A stretch of 64,000 bases of DNA from Microtetraspora sp. NBRC 13810. GTDB taxonomy: Bacteria > Actinomycetota > Actinomycetes > Streptosporangiales > Streptosporangiaceae. Position 1 is the stretch's first letter. Every line of letters begins with the position of its first letter. Location: assembly GCF_030268685.1 (NCBI RefSeq), contig NZ_BSRQ01000001.1:248001-312000 (forward strand), read 5' to 3'. The notes beneath the pieces were generated by a model, which worked only from the letters and a program-made list of their open reading frames with translations, was not told the DNA's origin and ran no database searches. A program made the position numbers and the translations under genes. Positions 57,652 to 64,000 of the stretch are shown in pieces.

Positions 57652-58533
57652 GTGGAGCTGCGGCAACTTCGTTATTTCGTCACCGTCGCCGAGGAGCTGC
57701 ATTTCGGCAGGGCGGCGGAGCGGCTGCACATCGTCCAGCCCGCGGTGAGCCAGCAGGTGCGCCGGCTGGAGCGGGAGCTCGGCGTGCCGCTGCTGGACCG
57801 CTCGCCGCGCCGGGTCAGGCTCACCAGCGCGGGCGAGCGGCTGCTGCCCGAGGCCAGGGCCGTGCTCGCCGCGGCCGACCGGACCGCGAGCGTGGCGGCC
57901 GAGCTGGCCCGCGCGGGCGCCGTGCGGCTGCGGATCGGCACCGCGCCCGGCCTCGGTCCCCGGCTGGAGCCCGCCCTGGCGGAGCTGCGGCGGGCCGCGC
58001 CCGGCCTGGAGGTCGAGCTGGACTACCGCCCGCCGCACGAGCGGCTGACCGCCGTCCGCGACGGCGACCTCGACCTCGCCCTCGTCCGCGCCCTGCCCGC
58101 CTCCGCCGCCGGACCTCGCCCGCCTGGCCTCCAGGTGACGGAGCTGTGGCGGGAGCCGCTCATGGTGGCGCTCCCCGCCGCGCACCCGCTCGCCGGGGCC
58201 GCCGCCGTACGGCCGGCCGACCTCGCCGGGCTGCCCGCCCGGCTGCCCGGCCGGGACTGCGACCGCTTCGTGCACGACCTGATCGTCCGGGCCTGCCGGG
58301 AGGCGGGCGTCGAGCCGCTGCTCGGCCGCCCGGCGGGCGCGCCGCACGAGACCCTGCTGGAGATCGGCGGCGGCCCGCCGGCGTGGACCGTGCTCTACCC
58401 GGCCGACGTGCCCCCGGCGACCCGTACGGTGTCCGTCCTGCCCTTCGATCCCGAGGTGCTGGTGCCCGGCTTCCTCGTCACCTCCGGCATGTCCGCCTCC
58501 TGCGCGGGCACCCTGCTGGCGGCCTTCGGCTGA
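57652..58533 (+). CDS. LysR-family transcriptional regulator
   Basis: 293 residues. N-terminal winged HTH VELRQLRYFVTVAEELHFGRAAERLHIVQPAVSQQVRRLERELG, then the periplasmic-binding-like effector domain (LRIGTAPGLGPRLEPALAEL ... GDLDLALVRALPA ... EPLMVALPAAHPLA). GTG 57652 with GGAGG 5 bases upstream fits the family start; two in-frame GTGs lie just before. It probably controls the divergent LLM oxidoreductase gene. Confidence 0.94.
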   Translation: MELRQLRYFVTVAEELHFGRAAERLHIVQPAVSQQVRRLERELGVPLLDRSPRRVRLTSAGERLLPEARAVLAAADRTASVAAELARAGAVRLRIGTAPGLGPRLEPALAELRRAAPGLEVELDYRPPHERLTAVRDGDLDLALVRALPASAAGPRPPGLQVTELWREPLMVALPAAHPLAGAAAVRPADLAGLPARLPGRDCDRFVHDLIVRACREAGVEPLLGRPAGAPHETLLEIGGGPPAWTVLYPADVPPATRTVSVLPFDPEVLVPGFLVTSGMSASCAGTLLAAFG

Positions 58534-58545
58534 GGAAGCCGGCCG

Positions 58546-60216
58546 TCAGGCGGTCAGGATGCGCTCGCAGGCGCGCTCGGCCAGGGCGGCGATGGTGAGC
58601 GAGGGGTTGGCGCCGCACGCGCCGGGCAGCGCGCTGCCGTCCAGGACGTGCAGCCCGGGATGGCCGAACGCCTCGCCGTACGCGTCCACGACGCCCTCGC
58701 CGGAGTGGCGGCCCAGCGGCGCGCCGCCGAGCGGGTGGACGGTGATGACCCGCCTGGCCCACCACAGCGGGTTGTCCCGGTAGTCGGCGTCCATCGTCTC
58801 GGCGATCTCCCGCATCGTCCCGCGCACCCGGTCGAAGTAGGCGCGGGACGTCGAGGTGGTCCACTGGACGTCGAGGTGCCGGCCGCGCAGCCGCATCACG
58901 CCGTCCGGCACGTCGCGGCCCATGCCGAGGAGCGGCAGCGACGCCTCCGACAGGCTGCCCCGGCCGATCAGCGCGGCCACCTGGGCGTTGATCCTGGTCC
59001 GCGGGGAGCGGGTGACCGCCGCGGCCAGCCTGGCCCAGGCGAAGATCAGCATCCGCCTGGCCTGCCCGGACACCTGGGTGGCCTCCACCAGCCAGTCCAC
59101 GAACCCGGGATATCCGGCGTCCTGTACGTAGAAGCCGCGTCCGCCGGGGCCGTCCTCGCCGCGGATCGCGCTGGTGATCACCGGTCCGGTGCTGCCCCGG
59201 AGCGGGCGGTGCTCCCCGTCGGCGCCGCGCGCGCTCAGCATGAGGGAGAGCAGGTCGCCGTTGCCGCTGAACCGGGTGCCCAGCGCGTTGCTCAGGGCGG
59301 GGAGCTTCTTCCTGCTGACCAGCAGCAGGTAGGTCGTGCCGAGCGCGCCGGCGGCGAGGACCAGCCGCCTGCACCGGATGCTGCGCACCGGCAGCCGCCT
59401 GGTCCGCGTCCTGGTCCCCTCGCCGGCCGGATCGTGCACCACGTAGTGCACGAGGTAGCCGCCGCCGGGCAACGGCTCGAACCCCCGGACCTCGTGCCGG
59501 GTCCGCAGGTCGGCGCCGTGGAAGGCGGCGGCCGACAGGTAGGTGTGGTCGAGGGTGTTCTTGGCGCCGCCGTTGCAGCCGAAGTCGCACTCGGAGCTCA
59601 TCCGGCAGGTGACGCGCGGCACGCCGTGCAGGTTGCCGTACGACGGCTCGGGGATGGGCAGGCCGAGCCCGGCCCGGGCGCCCGGCTCCGGCGCGAAGCT
59701 CACCGCGAGCGTGGGCAGCTCCCAGTGCAGCCCCAGCCGCTCGGCCGCCTCGCGCATCGCCGCCGTCTTGGCGCTGGCCGCGTAGGGCGCGTGTTCGTAG
59801 GGGAACCGCTGCGCGCCCATCATCCGCTCGACCTCGTCGTAGTAGGGGTCGAGGTCGTCGCGGGTGACCGGCCAGTGCTCGTAGCCGCCGCCGGGCAGCG
59901 GGCTCTCGTTCACGAACCAGCTCTCGGGCTTGCGCAGCAGCACGTTGGCGTAGATGAGCGAGCCGCCGCCGAGGCCGCTGGACACCACGGCGTCGATGCC
60001 GCGGAAACTCCACAGGTCGAACAGCCCGTGCCGGCCCTCGCTCGGGTCCCACAGGTTGCGCGCCATCGCCGCCGGCGAGCGCGCGAAGGACCCCGGCGGG
60101 TACGGCTTGCCGCGCTCCAGCACCACGACCTGGCGACCGGCCTCCGCGAACCGGTGGGCCGCCACCGACCCTCCGAAGCCCGATCCCACCACGACGACAT
60201 CGGCGTGCTCGTCCAT
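58546..60216 (-). CDS. GMC oxidoreductase, cholesterol-oxidase-like
   Basis: 556 residues. FAD-binding GSGFGG at 11-16 followed by VVVLERG, GLGGGSLIYANVLL near 78, the cysteine-containing SSECDFGCNGGAKNTLDHTYL near 205, and the C-terminal HPLGGAPLG...GLHVLDGSALPGACGANPSLTIAALAER with the catalytic His. This is the mycobacterial ChoD-like branch of GMC enzymes. ATG 60216 follows GGAGGGG. It diverges from an alpha/beta hydrolase across a repeat-containing intergenic region. Substrate (sterol or other secondary alcohol) is inference. Confidence 0.92.
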   Translation of the reverse strand: MDEHADVVVVGSGFGGSVAAHRFAEAGRQVVVLERGKPYPPGSFARSPAAMARNLWDPSEGRHGLFDLWSFRGIDAVVSSGLGGGSLIYANVLLRKPESWFVNESPLPGGGYEHWPVTRDDLDPYYDEVERMMGAQRFPYEHAPYAASAKTAAMREAAERLGLHWELPTLAVSFAPEPGARAGLGLPIPEPSYGNLHGVPRVTCRMSSECDFGCNGGAKNTLDHTYLSAAAFHGADLRTRHEVRGFEPLPGGGYLVHYVVHDPAGEGTRTRTRRLPVRSIRCRRLVLAAGALGTTYLLLVSRKKLPALSNALGTRFSGNGDLLSLMLSARGADGEHRPLRGSTGPVITSAIRGEDGPGGRGFYVQDAGYPGFVDWLVEATQVSGQARRMLIFAWARLAAAVTRSPRTRINAQVAALIGRGSLSEASLPLLGMGRDVPDGVMRLRGRHLDVQWTTSTSRAYFDRVRGTMREIAETMDADYRDNPLWWARRVITVHPLGGAPLGRHSGEGVVDAYGEAFGHPGLHVLDGSALPGACGANPSLTIAALAERACERILTA

Positions 60217-60241
60217 CGGTTTCCCCTCCGCGTCTCCCGAA

Positions 60242-60293
60242 CACGTGTCACCGCCACGTGTCATCGCCACGTGTCACCGCCAGGTGTTCCCGA
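60242..60293. promoter_or_regulatory. Four 13-bp iterons in divergent GMC / hydrolase region
   Basis: CACGTGTCACCGC, CACGTGTCATCGC, CACGTGTCACCGC and a degenerate CAGGTGTTCCCGA follow one another exactly at 13-base intervals. Each begins with a CACGTG palindrome. They lie 26 bases before the GMC start codon on its upstream side and look like a regulator-binding array. Confidence 0.6.
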
Positions 60294-60363
60294 TCACTCC
60301 CCGAAGCGAGAGGATTCCAGACTGCTCTTTCCCACCTGCTTGTCAAGCGAGATCCCGAGATAC

Positions 60364-60377
60364 ACACTGCGGAGTGT
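60364..60377. promoter_or_regulatory. ACACT-GCGG-AGTGT palindrome before the hydrolase
   Basis: Perfect 5-bp arms with a 4-base centre, about 50 bases before the hydrolase ATG, of the general shape bound by TetR proteins. No TetR gene is in the window. Confidence 0.35.
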
Positions 60378-60426
60378 TCCACCACGCACCGGAGCAGGCA
60401 GACTACGGAAAGCAGGCTGAATCGGC

Positions 60427-61467
60427 ATGGACGAGGGCGCACTCCTGGAACGCACGGTGCCCTTCACCGCGGGTGACGGCACCGAGCTCAACCTGATCAA
60501 CGTCCGCGGGGCGGCCCCGCCCACCCGGGGTCCCGTCGTGCTGGTGCACGGCGCGGGCGTGCGGGCCGGCGTCTTCCGGGCCCCGCTGCCGGTCAACCTG
60601 GTGGACACCCTGGTCGCCCGGGGGTACGACGTCTGGCTGGAGAACTGGCGGGCCAGCATCGACCTGCCGCCCACGAGCTGGACGCTGGACCAGGCGGCCC
60701 GCCACGACCATCCGGCCGCGGTGCGGAAGATCGTCGAGGAGACGGGCGCCGAGACGGTCAAGGCCGTCGTGCACTGCCAGGGTTCGACGTCCTTCATGAT
60801 GTCCGCCTGCGCCGGGCTGCTGCCCGAGGTGGACGTGATCGTCTCCAACGCGGTGTCCCTGCACACGGTGGTCCCGCCCTGGTCGGAGGCCAAGCTGCGC
60901 TACGCCGTGCCCGTGGTGCACCGCCTGCTGCCGTACCTGAACCCGGCGTGGGGCGACTCCCCGCCGCCGGGCGCGGCGAGCATGCTGACCCACCTGGTCA
61001 AGGCCGGCCACCACGAGTGCGGCAACACGGTGTGCAAGATGGTGAGCTTCACCTACGGCAGCGGCTTCCCGGCCCTGTGGCGGCATGAGAACCTCGACGC
61101 GAAGACGCACGACGCCTGGATCCCACGCGAGTTCGGGCCGGTGCCGCTGACGTTCTTCCAGCAGATGGCCCGGTGCGTGCGGCGCGGCCACCTGGTGTCC
61201 TACGAGCGGGTCAAGGGGCTGCCCGACGACTACACCGCCCAGGAGCCGCGGACCGCCGCCCGGGTGGTCTTCCTCGCCGGGGAGCGGAACCGCTGCTTCC
61301 TGCCCGAGAGCCAGCGCAGGTCGCACGCGTTCTTCTCGCGGTTCCGCCCGCGTTTCCACTCCCTGCACGTGCTGCCCCGTTACAGCCACCTCGACATGTT
61401 CCTCGGCAGGCACGCGCACCGCGACGTCTTCCCGCTGATCGTCAGGGAGCTGGAGCGTCCGGGCTGA
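60427..61467 (+). CDS. Alpha/beta hydrolase with Cys-type nucleophile elbow
   Basis: 346 residues. LVHGAGVRAGVF near 40 is the oxyanion region, the elbow reads AVVHCQGSTSF with Cys117 at the usual nucleophile position (Ser120 nearby), and the C-terminal PRYSHLDMFLG supplies the His. Similar hydrolases are fused to or paired with cholesterol-oxidase-like GMC enzymes, and this one diverges from such a gene. ATG 60427. Its last 26 bases overlap the end of the convergent kdpD gene. Substrate unknown. Confidence 0.85.
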   Translation: MDEGALLERTVPFTAGDGTELNLINVRGAAPPTRGPVVLVHGAGVRAGVFRAPLPVNLVDTLVARGYDVWLENWRASIDLPPTSWTLDQAARHDHPAAVRKIVEETGAETVKAVVHCQGSTSFMMSACAGLLPEVDVIVSNAVSLHTVVPPWSEAKLRYAVPVVHRLLPYLNPAWGDSPPPGAASMLTHLVKAGHHECGNTVCKMVSFTYGSGFPALWRHENLDAKTHDAWIPREFGPVPLTFFQQMARCVRRGHLVSYERVKGLPDDYTAQEPRTAARVVFLAGERNRCFLPESQRRSHAFFSRFRPRFHSLHVLPRYSHLDMFLGRHAHRDVFPLIVRELERPG

Positions 61468-64000
61468 CCTCGTGTCCCGCCGGGGCGGACACCGGCAGGG
61501 TGAGCACCATGCTGAGGCCGCCGCCCGGCGTCTCCTGCGGGATCAGCGTGCCGTTCATGGCCTCGGCCAGCCCGCGGGACAGCGCGAGGCCGAGGCCGAC
61601 GCCGGAGTGGGTGTCCCGGTCGCCCAGCCGCTGGAACGGCAGGAACACCCGGTCGTACGCCTCGCGCGGGATGCCGGGTCCCCGGTCGACGATCCTGATC
61701 TCCAGGGTCCCCGCGTACCTGCTCGCGGTGACCAGCACGCTTTCGCCCGGCGGGCTGTAGCGGACGGCGTTCGACATCAGGTTGACGAGGATGCGCTCCA
61801 GCAGCGCGGGATCGGCGAGGACGTCGGGCAGGCCGGCGGAGACCTCGTCGCGCACCCGCCCGGCGAACGCGCCCAGTTCCTCGATCGCGTGCGGCACGAT
61901 CTCCGCGAGGGCGACCGGTTCCGCGGCGACGCCGAGCACCCCGGCCTGGAGGCGGCTCATGTCGAGCAGGTTGGCCACCAGGCGGTCGAGCTTGACCAGC
62001 GACTCGTCGGCGGTGGCCAGCAGTTCGGCGCGGTCCTCGTCGCTCCAGGCGATCTCGGCGCCGCGCAGGCTCTCCACCGCCGCCTTCGCCGACGCGAGCG
62101 GGCTGCGCAGGTCGTGGCTGACCGCGGCGAGCAGCGCGGTGCGCATCTTGTCGGCCGCCGCGAGCGGCGCGGCCCGCTCGGCCTGCTCGGCCAGCCGCCG
62201 CTGCCGCAACGCGACCGCGGCCTCCGCGGCGAACGCCTCCAGCACCCGCCGGTCGGCGGCGTCCAGCAGCCTGCCGCGCGCGGTGAGCACCAGGTCCTCG
62301 TCGATGACCACGTCGGTGTCGGCCTGGGCGGGACATTCGCACGGCGCGCCGCCCGCCGTGGCGACGACCTGCCACGCGTCCGCGTCGGCGTGGTCGCCGG
62401 GCCCCGGCTCGGCGCCGGGCCGCCGCTCCAGCAGGGTCACCGAGGCCAGGCCGAAGGTCTCCCTGAGCCGGGCGAGCAGCGAGGGCACCCCGGCCTCCCC
62501 GCGCAGCACGTGCCCGGCCAGCGTGGACAGCACCTCGGCATCCGCCCTGGCCCGCGCGGCCTCCCTGGTACGGCGGGCCGCGAGGTCCACGATCGCGCTG
62601 ACCGCCGCCGCCACCAGGACGAACACGAGCAGCGCGAACACCACCTGGGGATCGGAGACGGCGAGGCTGTTGTAGGGCCGGGTGAAGAAGAAGTTGAGCA
62701 GCAGGAAGCCGCCGACCGCCGCGGCCAGCGCCGGCCACAGGCCGCCCACCAGGGCCACGCCCACCACGAGCAGCAGGAACATGAGGATCTCGCTGGGCAG
62801 GTCGGTCAGGTGCCGCAGGCCGAGGAGCGTCCCGCCGAGCGCGGGCAGGCCGGCCGCGGTCATCGCCCACCCGGCCAGCCTGCGCCGCCGGGTCAGCGCG
62901 CTGCGCATCGCCGCCGGACGCGCCCTACCCTTGCTGACCTCCTCGTGGGTGACCAGGTGCACGTCGATCGAGCCGGAGGAGGCGGCGGTGGTCATGCCCA
63001 CGCCACGGGACAGGATCTGCGCGAAGCGGCCCCTGCGGGACGCGCCCAGCACAAGCTGGGTGGCGTTGACGCCGCGGGCGAAGTCGAGCAGCGCCCGCGG
63101 GATGTCCTCGCCGACGACCTGGTGGTAGCTGCCGCCCATGCTCTCCACCAGCGCGCGCTGCCTGGCGAGCCCGGCCGGGTCGGCCCCGCCGGGCCCGTCG
63201 GCGCTGGTGACGTGCACGGCGAGCAGGTCGGCGCCGGTGGTGCGGGCGGCGATCCTGGCCGCCCGGCGCAGCAGCGTCGCCCCCTCGGGCCCGCCGGTCA
63301 GCGCCACCACCACCCGCTCGCGCGCCTCCCAGGTCGCCGAGACGCCGTGCTCGGTGCGGTAGCGGTCGAGCTGCTCGTCCACCTTGCCCGCCACCCAGAG
63401 CAGGGCCAGCTCGCGCAGCGCGGTGAGGTTGCCGACCCGGAAGTAGTTCGACAGCGCGGCGTCGACCTTCTCCGGCCCGTAGACGTTGCCGTGCGCCATC
63501 CGCCGGCGCAGCGCCTCCGGGGACATGTCCACCAGCTCGATCTGGTCGGCCCGCCGTACCACCTCGTCCGGGACGGTCTCCCGCTGGGGCACGCCGGTGA
63601 TCTGCTCCACCACGTCGTTGACCGACTCCAGGTGCTGCACGTTGACGGTGGAGACCACGTCGATCCCGGCGTCCAGGATGTCTTCGATGTCCTGCCAGCG
63701 CTTCTCGTGCTTCGAGCCGGGCACGTTGGTGTGCGCGAGCTCGTCGATCAGCGCGACCGCGGGACGGCGCGCGATGACGGCCTCGGTGTCCAGCTCGGTG
63801 AACTCGGCGCCCCGGTAGGTGAGGGTCCGGCGCGGGATGACCTCCAGGCCGTCCAGCAGGGCGGAGGTGCGGGAGCGGCCGTGGGTCTCCACGAATCCCA
63901 CCACGACGTCCCGCCCGCGCTCGCACGCCCTGCGCCCCTGGCCCAGCATGGCGTAGGTCTTACCAACGCCGGGCGCGGCGCCGAGATAGATCCGCAGCCG
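61442..64000 (-). CDS. kdpD: KdpD osmosensitive K+ sensor histidine kinase (runs off right edge)
   Basis: 852 residues visible; the N-terminus lies outside. The frame is open to the last base, with the Walker A GAAPGVGKT encoded just inside the edge. Order: KdpD N-terminal ATP-binding domain, a universal-stress-like domain (VVVALTGGPEGATLL), four membrane segments of the DUF4118 type, a GAF-like domain, HisKA with the phospho-acceptor His in AAVSHDLRSPLAS, and an ATPase domain with NLMSNAVRYSPPG, DRGPGIP and GVGLGLALSRGL. It senses low potassium or turgor and phosphorylates KdpE. No kdpE follows, since the next gene is convergent and overlaps by 26 bases. Confidence 0.95.
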   Translation of the reverse strand, partial: RLRIYLGAAPGVGKTYAMLGQGRRACERGRDVVVGFVETHGRSRTSALLDGLEVIPRRTLTYRGAEFTELDTEAVIARRPAVALIDELAHTNVPGSKHEKRWQDIEDILDAGIDVVSTVNVQHLESVNDVVEQITGVPQRETVPDEVVRRADQIELVDMSPEALRRRMAHGNVYGPEKVDAALSNYFRVGNLTALRELALLWVAGKVDEQLDRYRTEHGVSATWEARERVVVALTGGPEGATLLRRAARIAARTTGADLLAVHVTSADGPGGADPAGLARQRALVESMGGSYHQVVGEDIPRALLDFARGVNATQLVLGASRRGRFAQILSRGVGMTTAASSGSIDVHLVTHEEVSKGRARPAAMRSALTRRRRLAGWAMTAAGLPALGGTLLGLRHLTDLPSEILMFLLLVVGVALVGGLWPALAAAVGGFLLLNFFFTRPYNSLAVSDPQVVFALLVFVLVAAAVSAIVDLAARRTREAARARADAEVLSTLAGHVLRGEAGVPSLLARLRETFGLASVTLLERRPGAEPGPGDHADADAWQVVATAGGAPCECPAQADTDVVIDEDLVLTARGRLLDAADRRVLEAFAAEAAVALRQRRLAEQAERAAPLAAADKMRTALLAAVSHDLRSPLASAKAAVESLRGAEIAWSDEDRAELLATADESLVKLDRLVANLLDMSRLQAGVLGVAAEPVALAEIVPHAIEELGAFAGRVRDEVSAGLPDVLADPALLERILVNLMSNAVRYSPPGESVLVTASRYAGTLEIRIVDRGPGIPREAYDRVFLPFQRLGDRDTHSGVGLGLALSRGLAEAMNGTLIPQETPGGGLSMVLTLPVSAPAGHEVSPDAPAP

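Overview
The window is very GC-rich chromosomal DNA from a mycelial actinomycete. Codon use has an almost fixed G/C third base, GTG starts are frequent, there is a whiJ/bldB-type XRE plus DUF397 locus, an F420-type LLM oxidoreductase, and gene order rho-rpmE-prfA-prmC-threonylcarbamoyladenylate synthase-glyA. The mix fits the Streptosporangiales (Nonomuraea/Streptosporangium-like); genus is an inference. I see no insertion sequences, phage genes, tRNA, rRNA or CRISPR arrays.

Left part (1-25 kb): the conserved block lysA-hom-thrC-thrB-rho-rpmE-prfA-prmC-tsaC-glyA runs on the minus strand but is split by two accessory insertions. Between tsaC and glyA sit a giant repeat protein with a WXG100-like N-terminus and a small WXG100-like partner (737-4358). 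Between hom and thrC sits a glycosyltransferase island (12362-18267) with three glycosyltransferases, a PaiB-type FMN protein and a small secreted protein. Upstream of lysA are a membrane-anchored zinc metallopeptidase, a catalytically headless ArgS-like DALR protein, a CgeB-like glycosyltransferase and, divergently, an asparagine-synthetase-like enzyme.

Middle part (26.5-47 kb): alpha-glucan and trehalose metabolism dominates. TreS (26854), a sugar ABC importer with two binding lipoproteins and two permeases but no ATPase (32291-37341), and an overlapping treX-treY-treZ set (46869 down to 40811) lie within 20 kb. A PadR-controlled MacB-type ABC module (32160-28600) diverges from the importer. 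One importer permease carries an Ig-like B-type domain inserted in an extracytoplasmic loop. Between these are ung, an Asp/His-tailed small protein, a thiamine-binding DUF77 protein and an unrecognised 467-residue repeat protein.

Right part (47-64 kb): a regulatory and surface section. It holds an XRE/DUF5753 regulator with two DUF397 genes (one with two DUF397-like halves), an integral-membrane alpha/beta hydrolase, a DUF998 protein, a receptor-type Ser/Thr kinase with a long repeat stalk, a secreted beta-propeller, a CHAP amidase-like protein with a C-terminal anchor, an LLM/LysR divergent pair, a GMC (cholesterol-oxidase-like) enzyme diverging from an alpha/beta hydrolase across 13-bp iterons, and a KdpD sensor kinase that runs off the right edge.

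Points most worth following are the 38-residue module repeated three times in the giant WXG-like protein, the Ig-domain permease, the glycosyltransferase family with a shared unassigned C-terminal region wired into the lysA-hom transcription unit, and the perfect operator-like palindrome in the XRE/DUF397 locus.
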